DNA of 64,000 nucleotides from Paraburkholderia sp. PGU19 (GCF_013426915.1 NZ_AP023182.1:992001-1056000), one strand, 5' to 3'; shown: positions 43,211 through 52,169, numbered from the stretch's first letter. Notes: generated by a model from the letters alone, not told the origin. Program-made: numbers and translations.

Positions 43211-44541
43211 TCAGGTCCTCGATGTGCCCAGTTCGTTGTTACCCAGAGCGTGGGAATGCTCGCGCCCCGATTCGAGCGAATGGTCCGACTCCGGATCAAC
43301 GCCGGCAGGGCTGAGTTCGCCTTCCCATTTGGCAATTACTGCGGTGGCGATACTGTTGCCGAGGACATTCGTTGCAGTCCGTCCCATGTCGAAGAATTGA
43401 TCGACACCCATCACAAGGAGAAGTCCGGCTTCCGGAAGATGGAACATCGGAAGGATCGCCGCGACAACAACGAGCGAGCCACGCGGAACGGCAGCCATAC
43501 CCTTGCTGCTAATCATGAGGACGAGCAGCATGATGATCTGCTGGCCGATCGACATGTGAACGTTGAATGCCTGCGCCACAAAGACTGCGGCAAATGCCTG
43601 GTAGACCATCGATCCGTCAAGGTTGAAAGAGTAGCCAAGTGGCAACACGAAGCCGACGAGTCGCTTGCGCACACCGAACCCCTGAAGCACCTCGATGAGC
43701 CTCGGGTAAGCCGCCTCGCTGCTCGCAGTCGAGAAGGCAATCAGCATCGGTTCGCGGATGGTCTTCACGAGCTCCGGCATACGACCGCCAAGAATCGCGC
43801 GACCGACAAAGTACAGGACAGTCCACATCGCGACGAGGGCAACATAGAACCAGCCGATGAGCTTGCCGTAAGTGATGAGGACATCGAGGCCTTGGACGGT
43901 CACCACGCCCGCGATTGCCGCACAGATGCCGAACGGGGCAAACATCATGACCGCATTCGTGACGAGAAGCATCACGTCCATCAGGCCGTCAATTGCGCGC
44001 TTTAGTGCTTGCCCCGCGGCAGTTCCCGAGACCCTGCCAAGCCCGATACCGAAAAATACCGAAAACACGAGGATCTGCATGATCTCGTTGGTGGCCATTG
44101 CCTCGGCAATGCTCCGGGGAACATGTGCGTGAGGAAGTCCTTCGCATTCAATGCGCTCGTTTTCAGGTTCGTGGAGGCATCAGCGCCAGGCAGGGGCAAG
44201 TTCATGCTCATGCCCGGGTGTGCGAGATTTACGAACAGCAGACCGATGCTCAGTGAGATGAGCGACGCGAGAATGAACCAGCCAACTGCACGAACGCCAA
44301 TGCGGCCAATCGCCTTGCCGCTCTCCATGCTTGAAATACCCGATACGAGCGTCGCGAACACGAGCGGTGCGATGATCATCTTGATCAAACGCAGAAAAAT
44401 TTCGGTGATGATGCCGAGGTCGGCAGCAATTGCCTTCGCTGCGTTGCCGTCAGGTGCCATCTGGTGACACACGTACCCGATCGCGACGCCAAGGACCATG
44501 CTGAACATGATCCACCGGGTGAGTTTTACCTGGGTCTTCAT
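43211..44541 (-). pseudogene. dctA: DctA-type C4-dicarboxylate/proton-sodium symporter with a one-base frameshift
   Basis: Two overlapping frames make one transporter. The first (from 44541) runs MKTQVKLTRWIMFSMVLGVA through FLTHMFP, then goes out of register; the second resumes MATNEIMQILVFSVFFGIGLG and holds the substrate-binding core: FSTASSEAAYPRLIE (serine-rich hairpin), GYSFNLDGSMVY, MISSKGMAAVPRGS and GVDQFFDMGRTATNVLGN. The expected HMFPRSIAEAMATNE is restored by adding one C to the CCCC run (GGGG at 44116-44119 on the plus strand). About 443 residues when repaired. Likely cargo is a dicarboxylate such as aspartate or hydroxyaspartate. Confidence 0.88.
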
Positions 44542-44565
44542 GATGAAGAGTCCTCCGGAGGTAGA

Positions 44566-44976
44566 TCAGGCCTCAGGGGCCAAAGCGATGGCTTCGACCT
44601 CCACATTCACGCCGTAGTGCAGCTGGGAAACTCCCGCGACTGCGCGCGCAGGACGATAGTCGCCTATCCAGGCTGCATAGAGGCGGTTGAATTCGGGCCA
44701 TGACTCGATATCAGTGACGTAGACGCGGACCTGAACGAGATTGGCGCGAGTGACGCCAGCGCTCGAAAGGCAGCCGTCGAGATTGTTGAGCACCTGGGCA
44801 ACCTGTTCCGCAAAAGGCCGACCGGCAAGCGGCTGACCTGACGGGTTGACCGGCAACTGGCCCGAGATATGTGCGAGACCTGCAGCTACGCATACGTGCG
44901 AGTAGTGGCCGGCCGGCGGGGCAATGTCAGGATTGTTGGCATACTGGATTTCGAGTTCTGATGTATTCGATTGCAT
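44566..44976 (-). CDS. RidA family enamine/imine deaminase
   Basis: 136 residues. Family marks: ISGQLPVNPSGQPLAG, QVAQVLNNLDGCLSSAGVTRANLVQVRVYVTDIE and VEVEAIALAPEA; the catalytic arginine is expected in LVQVRVYV. RidA proteins hydrolyse reactive 2-aminoacrylate and similar enamines released by PLP dehydratases. Encoded between a PLP enzyme of the D-serine/D-hydroxyaspartate dehydratase fold and DctA, 24 bases before dctA, so it may hydrolyse iminosuccinate or a related product. Confidence 0.9.
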   Translation of the reverse strand: MQSNTSELEIQYANNPDIAPPAGHYSHVCVAAGLAHISGQLPVNPSGQPLAGRPFAEQVAQVLNNLDGCLSSAGVTRANLVQVRVYVTDIESWPEFNRLYAAWIGDYRPARAVAGVSQLHYGVNVEVEAIALAPEA

Positions 44977-45411
44977 TTGGTTTTCCTAATTTTATGACAG
45001 GAGGCGCACGGTTGGATGAGCGGTTGCGTCGTATGACGAAAGTGTCAGGTCAGACTGGCTGGCTTCATGTCGGTCGCCAGCAGGGCACTGCCGAACACTG
45101 CGAGAGGAGGCTGAAATCTGATACCGGTGTTTGTTTTCATGTTGGACAGAACCTCGAGAATGTGTGATTTCGACGCGCACGTTCGATCATGGCTCGCGCG
45201 AATGGCTACGCCGCCTGAACGCGCGCGGGGGATGAGTGATGGTTGGTTCCGGCACGGCCGTTAGCGGAGATGTTGGGATGCAGACGGCGCAAGCAGAGGG
45301 CCAACCTTAGGGATTCCACAATACGTCGGCGGGGAATGGTCCCCGCCGACGCATGTTGTCGCGTGACGGCGACGGCAAGCCCGAACCGCGACTATCGGCC
45401 GTGCCCCGTCA
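44977..45411. other. 435-base intergenic stretch with a strong hairpin
   Basis: No supported gene. It separates the metal-dependent PLP enzyme gene from ridA. The main feature is the 12-bp hairpin at 45324-45351, listed separately. Confidence 0.5.
45324..45351. terminator. 12-bp GC-rich hairpin downstream of the D-threonine-aldolase-fold gene
   Basis: CGTCGGCGGGGA (45324-45335) and TCCCCGCCGACG (45340-45351) pair perfectly around ATGG. On the minus strand it comes about 60 bases after the stop codon at 45412. No clean T-run follows, but it should pause polymerase or protect the transcript end, separating this gene from ridA-dctA. Confidence 0.55.
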
Positions 45412-46542
45412 TTACCAGCCGTAGAACCTGGGCCACGTCTCTACTGCGCCGTCCTCGCTGACAGCCTGGTATTCAGGGTGCTGTGCACCCGTAGCGCACG
45501 CGTGATTGGGGAGAATGCGAAGTCGGGTTCCGATCGGGAAACGGGACGCAATGTTCCAGTCTGGAGATCCGGTTCGCGAAATGATGCCGTGCTCCTGATT
45601 CGCACTGCTCATCAAGTAGTCGCCGATCGCTTTCCCGTCCTGCGTGCAAACGAGCCCATAGCCGAAGTCGTGCTCTTGCCGCTGCGTGCCACGGTCGCGA
45701 CTCATCGCCATCCAACCCGCGTCGACGATTGCCCAGCCCTTATCTTCCTGGTGCCCGATGACGGTCGTCAGCACGCTGAGCGCGATGTCTGATGTTTCGC
45801 ACACGCCAACGTTGTGCATCACAAGGTCGAACATCACATACACGCCCGCGCGGACCTCGGTGACGCCTTCAAGATGTTCTGCGGAAAGCGCGGTCGGCGT
45901 CGAGCCAATGCTCACGACCGGGCATGACAACCCGGCGGCACGGAGTCTTTCGGCGGCTTGAACGGCGCCAGCGCGCTCCTGCTCCGCAATACGGACCAAC
46001 TCTTCGTGCTTGCTGTATTCGTAACTGGACCCGGCATGGGCGAGGACTCCTCCCAGTTTCATCCCCCCCTCAGTCAACGCCCGTCCAACTGTAATCAGAA
46101 GATCATCCTCCGGATTGATGCCGGAGCGATGGCCATCCACGTCCACTTCAATCCAGACCTCGAAAGCTTGTTCGTGTTTACGCCCGAACGTAGCAATGCC
46201 TTCAGCCGATTGCACGCTGTCAGCCACGATTTTTAGGTCGCAACCCTGACGGCGTAATGCCAATGCCTGGTTCAGTTTGGTGGGTACCATTCCGACGGCA
46301 TAGACGATGTCCGTGATGCCTTTGGCGAAGAACTGTTCGGCTTCTTTCAGGGTGGAGACTGTGATGCCCTGGGCACCCCCTGCGATTTGAGCCCGGACGA
46401 TCTGTTCGCACTTGGTTGTTTTTACGTGCGGGCGAAAGCGCACACCGAGTGCGTTGAGCCGGTTCTGCATTTGCTGGATATTGCGATTCATTCGCGCGAT
46501 GTCGACGACGGCCGCAGGGGTATTGAGTGCCTCGATGTCCAT
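45412..46542 (-). CDS. D-threonine aldolase/D-serine dehydratase family PLP enzyme (DSD1-like)
   Basis: 376 residues: N-terminal alanine-racemase-like barrel with PLP Lys41 (RPHVKTTK) and C-terminal beta domain. The metal site reads His347-Ala-Cys349 (LPNHACATG). From family knowledge, His-x-Cys is found in D-serine and D-threo-3-hydroxyaspartate dehydratases, while D-threonine aldolases and BhcC usually have His-x-Asp; this favours a dehydratase. RidA and a dicarboxylate carrier nearby fit hydroxyaspartate as substrate. Upstream, direct repeats 22 bases apart may bind a regulator. Confidence 0.85.
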   Translation of the reverse strand: MDIEALNTPAAVVDIARMNRNIQQMQNRLNALGVRFRPHVKTTKCEQIVRAQIAGGAQGITVSTLKEAEQFFAKGITDIVYAVGMVPTKLNQALALRRQGCDLKIVADSVQSAEGIATFGRKHEQAFEVWIEVDVDGHRSGINPEDDLLITVGRALTEGGMKLGGVLAHAGSSYEYSKHEELVRIAEQERAGAVQAAERLRAAGLSCPVVSIGSTPTALSAEHLEGVTEVRAGVYVMFDLVMHNVGVCETSDIALSVLTTVIGHQEDKGWAIVDAGWMAMSRDRGTQRQEHDFGYGLVCTQDGKAIGDYLMSSANQEHGIISRTGSPDWNIASRFPIGTRLRILPNHACATGAQHPEYQAVSEDGAVETWPRFYGW

Positions 46543-47048
46543 TTTTTGGTCCTTCAGGTTGCGACAACTGTGCGTTTGCGCGGCCAGTCGTTAGTTTCAG
46601 GTTGAGATCGACTATAGGCTGAGCGCGTAAATCTGTGGTTAACGTCAGGAAAATTATTCGTTAAGTTCAGGTTAATGCGCACGCGAAGCCTGAGACCTGA
46701 AGCGTCAGAAGCGCAGAGTGCGGGGCGTCGGCCGCGCCGGGATGGGCGTTCGTGTATCGCACTCGTACCGAAGCTAACGACAGCGGTAAGCCGATCTACT
46801 CTGCAACGGTCGACGGCGAGCAAACCGTATGCTGCCTGGACCCATCGCCTCCGACGACGGCCGAGGTCACTCGTGTATGGCGGTGACGACCGCTCTGGAT
46901 GGCCTGCCTTACCCCCAGCACGCGGGGCGCGACGCGAGTGCTTGACATAAAACCCGTTACCCCGGCAGGCGCGCGCATCGGAGATGCAGGTACATCACTG
47001 GGTCACGCTGGAGTCGGGTCTGGGGTGACAAATAGAAAACGCACACTT
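46543..47048. other. Intergenic region between the hydroxyaspartate-type and type VI clusters
   Basis: No supported gene. Its left part is the promoter region of the minus-strand PLP enzyme and contains the repeat pair at 46638-46671. The right part is GC-rich, with no recognisable element apart from being downstream of pppA. Confidence 0.45.
46638..46671. promoter_or_regulatory. Direct repeat with 22-base period before the DSD1-like gene
   Basis: GTTAACGTCAGG (46638-46649) and GTTAAGTTCAGG (46660-46671) match at 10 of 12 bases and are spaced by 22, about two helical turns. A third partial copy, TTCAGGTT, is at 46596-46603 and also at 46666-46673. This spacing suits a dimeric activator binding one DNA face, but no regulator gene is adjacent. 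Confidence 0.42.
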
Positions 47049-47804
47049 CTATGCGCCGGTACGTAGCAGAGTGACATCTTCCGGCCGACCTACCCAGACA
47101 GCGAGCGCTGAGTAATTGTCCGGCGATATACTCGATGCATACTGCTGGCGCACCTCATGCCGCAACAGGCTCAACCAGTCGTCTGCCTTGTCGACAATAC
47201 GCAGATGTCGCTCGATCAGCGCATCCGGTATTGCGTTCCATAGTCCGTCCGTGCATAGCAGGAATACATCGCCGTCTTCCAGCGGCAGCCGAGGGGCGAT
47301 GCATGGCGCGATCTCGCCATGAATACCGAGTGCGGAATCGAGCAGACTCGTGCTGATGCCGTTGACGGGCAGACCTGCGTCCCTCATTCGCTCCAACAGG
47401 CTGTGGTCCCGGGTTCGTTGCATCAGCGAGCCGTGGCGAAAGTGATAGAGGCGGCTGTCGCCGAGATGCGCCCACTGGGCGGCGCGCGCTAATCGGTCGA
47501 TGAATAGCGCAGCGACAGTCGCACCCATCTTCCGTCTGTCCGGACTGCGCGCCTGCTCGGCGAGAATCGCATCGTTTGCATCTTCGATGCAGGCAACGAT
47601 GTCGGATGTGGCCATGGCATGCGCGCCTCCTTGCGCAAGGATCTGCTTCACCGCATATTGCGCGGCAAGCTCGCCGCCCGGCGAACTGGCAATGCCGTCG
47701 CTGACGACGAAGCAGGCGTGTCCTTCAGCGACGACGCAACCGACAGCATCCTGATTGCGCGGGCGGTTCCCGATGTCCGAAAAGTACGCGTATGAAATGT
47801 CCAT
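47049..47804 (-). CDS. pppA: PppA-type PP2C serine/threonine phosphatase of the type VI cluster
   Basis: 251 residues, a single soluble PP2C domain. Metal-binding motifs are RNQDAVG (first Asp), VSDGIASSPGGELAA (the second Asp; the usual GG is IASS), LHLGDSRLY-like AHLGDSRLYHF, LLCTDGLWN and ISPDNYSALAVWV. In type VI systems PppA removes phosphate added by PpkA from the FHA protein or other partners, turning secretion off. Third gene of the leftward tssQ-fha-pppA unit; starts 12 bases after the fha stop. Confidence 0.9.
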   Translation of the reverse strand: MDISYAYFSDIGNRPRNQDAVGCVVAEGHACFVVSDGIASSPGGELAAQYAVKQILAQGGAHAMATSDIVACIEDANDAILAEQARSPDRRKMGATVAALFIDRLARAAQWAHLGDSRLYHFRHGSLMQRTRDHSLLERMRDAGLPVNGISTSLLDSALGIHGEIAPCIAPRLPLEDGDVFLLCTDGLWNAIPDALIERHLRIVDKADDWLSLLRHEVRQQYASSISPDNYSALAVWVGRPEDVTLLRTGA

Positions 47805-47816
47805 GTGCAGGTTGGC

Positions 47817-49232
47817 TCAGCCCCGGCAGCGCTTGCGATATTGCGCGACTTCTGCATCGTATGCTGCGAGAAACGCACTGCCGAACACCGCGCTGAAATC
47901 GTCCTCGACGGCGAGCAGCGTATCGCGATGCAGCTTCGAATAGGCACTCCACAAGCGGGCCTTGCGCCATGCCGGGACGTAACGGTCCAGCAAACGCTCG
48001 ACGGGCGTGCGCTGCTCCAGCCGTTCGGGCGCAAAGCGTTTGAGCAGTTCCATGAGCGCCGCGCGCATCCCCGCGACCATCGCGATCTGATGTGCGTGCA
48101 GATCGTCGAATGCATCGCTGACGGCGCCTTCCGGCGACATGAATCCGGGAAACGGCAGACCGAACATCTGCCTGAGCACGGCGCAGCCGTCGGGCAACAG
48201 CTTGAGCGGATTGTTTTCGCGGTCGAGCAGAACCGTCATGTCGGCCTTCACCTCCCGCTTCAGGATGCTGCGCGACGACAGCAGTTCCACCGTGCCGTTG
48301 GCGAACAGCGCAAGCAGGCGTCCAGCCAGGTGCAACTGCCCTGTCGTCCACTGATCGCTCGCAGTGTCGAGCCCCGCGCCTCGCAGAAATGCCGCCAGCA
48401 ACGCTTCGGCTGTCGGGTTGGCGTGCGTTGCGTCGGCTGTTTTTCCGGCGTCGTTTTCGGGCGGCGTGACTTTATCGACGACCCTGCCCGTCACGCGCTG
48501 CGGCTTTGCCGCATCCGCGGGAACGGCGCACGCGCGTATCGTTTGCGCCCAGCCGCCTGCGTGATCCGGGGTGGCATAGGGTGCATCGAAACGTCGATCG
48601 CGCCTATCCGATGGGGCCGGCGGCAGCGGTGCCGCCGGGTCGGACAGACTGCTCTGCGAAGCGTGAAGCATTGCGTCCTGCGGCCCATCGATCGACGGAG
48701 CAAACAGCGCAAGCGGATCGGACGGCACCTGGCGCAAGTCGTCATAGCCGGTGCTTACAGCTGACCGCGCGGGCCGCTGTGCGGGCCCGCCCGATTGCCT
48801 TCCCGTTGCGCCGTTGCCGTAACGCGATTCGAGCGATTGCCAGAAGTCGTCTGGCATGGTGTCCTGCCGCTGATGTGCAACAGGACCGCGAGAAGCGGGC
48901 ACTGCTTCGCTGCCGGGCGCCTGATCGTCGGCGGCCCGCAGCATATAGGAGCCGATGCGGATCGCATCGCCGGGTTCGATCGCACGTTCTTCCGCGCACG
49001 CAAGCGGCGCACTGTTGACCTCGATGACGGACACGCTGCTGAGATTCTTCAGCACGCAGCGATTCCCGTCGATCTGCAGCATCGCCTGCAGCCGCGAGAT
49101 TTGCCGCGTCTCATCCGGCAACACGAGATGGTTGTCGACATTGCGGCCGATCGTGCCGCCCGGCGGCTGGAATATGGCCGTTACGCCGCGTTGCACGGGT
49201 TGGCCTGCATGTTCGATGACGGTCAATTGCAT
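47817..49232 (-). CDS. tagH: Type VI FHA-domain protein (Fha/TagH)
   Basis: 471 residues. The FHA domain is at about 5-95, with phosphothreonine-recognition motifs GGTIGRNVDNHLVLPD and ISRLQAMLQ (GR...S/R pattern). A long low-complexity linker rich in Pro, Ala and Asp follows. The C-terminal third (PFPGFMSPEGAVSDAFDDLHAHQ, ERLLDRYVPAWRKARLWSAY) is the conserved type VI FHA C-terminal domain. I chose Met 49232 (MQLTVIEH), as the upstream extension is basic and unlike the fold. It is expected to bind a protein phosphorylated by PpkA and promote assembly. Confidence 0.9.
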   Translation of the reverse strand: MQLTVIEHAGQPVQRGVTAIFQPPGGTIGRNVDNHLVLPDETRQISRLQAMLQIDGNRCVLKNLSSVSVIEVNSAPLACAEERAIEPGDAIRIGSYMLRAADDQAPGSEAVPASRGPVAHQRQDTMPDDFWQSLESRYGNGATGRQSGGPAQRPARSAVSTGYDDLRQVPSDPLALFAPSIDGPQDAMLHASQSSLSDPAAPLPPAPSDRRDRRFDAPYATPDHAGGWAQTIRACAVPADAAKPQRVTGRVVDKVTPPENDAGKTADATHANPTAEALLAAFLRGAGLDTASDQWTTGQLHLAGRLLALFANGTVELLSSRSILKREVKADMTVLLDRENNPLKLLPDGCAVLRQMFGLPFPGFMSPEGAVSDAFDDLHAHQIAMVAGMRAALMELLKRFAPERLEQRTPVERLLDRYVPAWRKARLWSAYSKLHRDTLLAVEDDFSAVFGSAFLAAYDAEVAQYRKRCRG

Positions 49233-49281
49233 GATGGGTGTTCGACGCAATGGTGCGGCTGCCTGCGTGCGCATCGGCGTG

Positions 49282-49677
49282 CTATGACGAGGCACCTCGC
49301 TGGCGACGCGCTGCTTCGAACGCAGGCCCCCAGATCGGGTGCCCGCGCTCCGCAGCCGACAGTTCGAAATTGGGATCGATATTGAGGATCTTTTTGAATT
49401 CCGCGCGGCACGCCGACACGCGATTCGTGACGCAGTAGCTGAACGCCATCAGCTTGTGCGCCTCGATCTGTATGGGGCGGCTCGCCTGGTCGATTTCGCT
49501 CGCGTGACTGAGCAACTGGATCGTGCGCGAGTATTCGCCGGATGCGTAGGCACTGCGTGCGTTCTCCACGGTTTCGCTGGCTGCGCGCTGTTGCGGTGAC
49601 AACGTCGAACAGCCGGCCAGCGCTGCGAAAAGAACCACAAGAAGCCCGACGACGGGGGCAACGCTTGTGTGCCTCAT
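49282..49677 (-). CDS. tssQ: TssQ-family type VI-associated lipoprotein
   Basis: 131 residues with signal peptide and lipobox LAGC (Cys about 22-23) from Met 49677; an upstream in-frame start would place 48 extra residues before the signal sequence. The mature part (AASETVENARSAYASGEYSRTIQLLSHASEI) is TPR-like, and it matches the lipoproteins found beside FHA genes in Burkholderia and Ralstonia type VI clusters. Precise role unknown; probably periplasmic, outer-membrane anchored. First gene of the leftward unit. Confidence 0.75.
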   Translation of the reverse strand: MRHTSVAPVVGLLVVLFAALAGCSTLSPQQRAASETVENARSAYASGEYSRTIQLLSHASEIDQASRPIQIEAHKLMAFSYCVTNRVSACRAEFKKILNIDPNFELSAAERGHPIWGPAFEAARRQRGASS

Positions 49678-50233
49678 GTTGTCTCGCCTCCGCATGACGA
49701 CGGGATATGGGCTGCATAAGCGGCTGCATGAGTGGCTGAATAAGGCAATATTTCCGGCAGTCCAGTCAATATCGGCAGAATTTTCATGTGATTTGAGAAA
49801 GCGATTTGCATGGGAATTCAAAACGGATATTCGGCATGCATATGCGATGGAGCAAGATCAACTATAGAACGCGATTGACCATTTCGGTTTAAAACGATTA
49901 GTGGTTTTAATCCATGATAAACGGAGCCAGATCTGATTTTTACAAAATCCCGTCTAATTCATGAATCTATAAAAAATAGTTAGAACAACGATTCTATTAA
50001 TGGCGTTTTAATCATGGTAAACCACACATTGAAATTCACTTGAATCGTGAACTACGCTGAATCCCGTCTTGATTGCCATGGGTAGCGGCTGTTTCAAGCG
50101 CGCTGCATGACGATCTCTTACCCGTCGACGAGATGGGTTCTTCCGTCGGCTGACCCGCGCGGTCAGTCACTCCCCAGCCGCGCGTATCAAAGGCGCGGCA
50201 CAAAACAGACCGTTCTGACGAACGCAAGCAGAG
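49678..50233. promoter_or_regulatory. AT-rich divergent control region of the type VI cluster
   Basis: 556 bases between tssQ and tssJ. From about 49735 to 50045 it is strikingly AT-rich compared with the surrounding sequence, as expected for H-NS/MvaT-type silencing. Two related motifs lie 101 bases apart: GTTTTAATCCATGATAAAC (49904-49922) and GTTTTAATCATGGTAAAC (50005-50022). No gene is supported inside. Confidence 0.55.
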
Positions 50234-50779
50234 ATGATGCAAGTTTCGATGAAAGAGGCGCATTGGCGCGCCGTGGGAATCGCGTTCGCGGGCGTAACGG
50301 CGATATCGCTGAGCGGCTGTGCGGCAACCGAAAGATCACTGCCGATTCCCTATGCGATTACGTTTCATGTCGCACCCGATGTGAATCCCGATAACGCAGC
50401 AAGGCCATCGCCCATTGTTTTGCAGATTTTTCGGCTCAAGTCAGCGGCCGGTTTCGACGGCGCCGATTACTTTTCGCTTCAGGGCAAGACGCAAGGCGCG
50501 GTGGGCGACGAATTGCTCGGCGTGGACCGTTTGATTCTGCGTCCCGGCGAATCGCGCACCGTCCGTTATTCGGGCGATCTCGATGCGCGCAATGTCGGCG
50601 TGGTGGCCGGCTATCGCGCGCTTGAACGTGCTTGCTGGAAGCTGATCGTGCCGCTGCCCGTTGCGAAAGAAACCAATCTGCTCAAGTTCTGGCAAACATC
50701 GCCAGGTGAAGTCAGGCTTTCGATTGCCGTGCGAAATGGCGGCATGCAGGTCGTCGACCAGAGCGGAGCGAAGCAATGA
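50234..50779 (+). CDS. tssJ: Type VI secretion lipoprotein TssJ
   Basis: 181 residues; signal peptide with lipobox LSGC (Cys near 29), then the TssJ transthyretin-like domain: YAITFHVAPDVNPDNAARPSPIV, LQIFRLKSAAGFDGADYF, GVDRLILRPGESRTV. It anchors the membrane complex in the outer membrane and contacts TssM. Start ATG 50234; Met at 50249 is an alternative. Its stop overlaps the tssK start (ATGA). Confidence 0.92.
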   Translation: MMQVSMKEAHWRAVGIAFAGVTAISLSGCAATERSLPIPYAITFHVAPDVNPDNAARPSPIVLQIFRLKSAAGFDGADYFSLQGKTQGAVGDELLGVDRLILRPGESRTVRYSGDLDARNVGVVAGYRALERACWKLIVPLPVAKETNLLKFWQTSPGEVRLSIAVRNGGMQVVDQSGAKQ

Positions 50780-52146
50780 GCCACCCCGTTTCGCCCGTGA
50801 GGGCAAGCGCCGCGTTGCGTCATCGCGTCGTGTGGTCCGAGGGCATGTTCCTGCGGCCGCAGCATTTCCAGCAACTGGAGCGTCACTTCGAACGGTATGT
50901 GCAGTTGCGCTGCCTGCCCGTTCAGGGCTTGTTCTGGGGCTTCACCCGACTCGAGATCGACCAGGAAGCACTGGAGCAAGGCAAGGTCGTGCTGCTGTGC
51001 GCGTCGGGCATCATGCCGGACGGCACGCCATTCGATTTTGCGGGCGGCAAAGACGGCCCTGCGCCGCTCGATATCCGCAGCGACCTGTCGAACGCGACGA
51101 TCGTTCTTGCCGTGCCGACATGGCGTGGCGACGGCGTCCAGGTGTCGTTCGACGACGATGCTGCTTCGCCGCTTTCGCGTTATGTCGCAGAGGAGACGGA
51201 AGTCGAGGACGTCAACGCGATCGGGCTCGGCCCGGCGTTGATCCAGGTCGGCAAGCTGCATCTGCGCCTGATGCCGGAATCGAAGCTCTCGTCCGACTGG
51301 CAGGCGATGGGCGTGATCCGCATCGTCGAGCGACGCGCGGACCGGCGAGTGATCGTCGACGATAGCTACATACCGCCCATCCTCGCGGCACAGGCGAGCC
51401 CCGTGCTCGCGAGCCAGATGAACGAGCTGCATCGGCTACTCATGCAGCGTGGCGAGACGCTCGCGAGCCGTCTCGCACAACCAGGCCGCGCCGGGGTCGG
51501 CGAAGTGGCGGACTTTCTGCTGCTCGAACTGATCAACCGCTACATCGCGGTGAGCTGGCACGCGCTGCAACCGCTGGCGATCCATCCGGAGGCCTTGTAT
51601 CGCGACTGGCTGAAGCTTGCTTGCGATCTGAGCACGTTCACATCGGGCACGCACAGTCCGCAAGCGCTGCCGCCGTATCAGCACGACGATCTGAGCGAGA
51701 CGTTCGGTACGCTGATGAACGAGTTGCGCCGTTCGCTGGCGACGATGCTGGAACAGAACGCCGTCGAAATCGCGTTCAGGGACGCGGGCAACGGCGTGCG
51801 CGTCGCCATCATGTCGGATACCGAATTGATGCGCGAGGCGGGCTTCGTGCTGGCCGTGCATGCCGACGTTCCCGCCGAGGCCCTGCATACGCGCTTCCCG
51901 GCCCAGGTGAAGCTGGGCCCCGTCGAGCGGATTCGCGATCTCGTGCAACTCCAGTTGCCGGGCATCGGCGTGCGCGCGTTGCCCGTCGCGCCGCGGCAGA
52001 TTCCCTATCACGCAGGCCATGCGTATTTCGAACTGGACAAGAGCAGCGAACTTTGGCGGCAACTCGACAAGTCGGGCGGACTCGCGCTGTATCTGGCGGG
52101 CGAATTTCCAGGGCTGTCGCTCGCATTCTGGGCAATACGCGGTTGA
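50776..52146 (+). CDS. tssK: Type VI baseplate protein TssK
   Basis: 456 residues; trimeric adaptor joining the baseplate to the TssJLM membrane complex. The signature WSEGMFLRPQHFQQLERHFERYV is near the N-terminus and NEFD-like shoulder sequence ELMREAGFVLAVHADVPAE near the C-terminal half. Ends FPGLSLAFWAIRG. Full length. Overlaps tssJ by four bases; tssL starts 24 bases downstream. Confidence 0.95.
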   Translation: MSHPVSPVRASAALRHRVVWSEGMFLRPQHFQQLERHFERYVQLRCLPVQGLFWGFTRLEIDQEALEQGKVVLLCASGIMPDGTPFDFAGGKDGPAPLDIRSDLSNATIVLAVPTWRGDGVQVSFDDDAASPLSRYVAEETEVEDVNAIGLGPALIQVGKLHLRLMPESKLSSDWQAMGVIRIVERRADRRVIVDDSYIPPILAAQASPVLASQMNELHRLLMQRGETLASRLAQPGRAGVGEVADFLLLELINRYIAVSWHALQPLAIHPEALYRDWLKLACDLSTFTSGTHSPQALPPYQHDDLSETFGTLMNELRRSLATMLEQNAVEIAFRDAGNGVRVAIMSDTELMREAGFVLAVHADVPAEALHTRFPAQVKLGPVERIRDLVQLQLPGIGVRALPVAPRQIPYHAGHAYFELDKSSELWRQLDKSGGLALYLAGEFPGLSLAFWAIRG

Positions 52147-52169
52147 CGCGCACGACGGGCGGAACACTC

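Noticed and set aside
47805..48764. 319-codon plus-strand frame
   Set aside because: Antisense to the FHA gene and very rich in Arg, Cys and Gln.
51621..52169. N-terminal extension of tssL
   Set aside because: It overlaps tssK in another frame; the IcmH/DotU protein starts properly at 52170.
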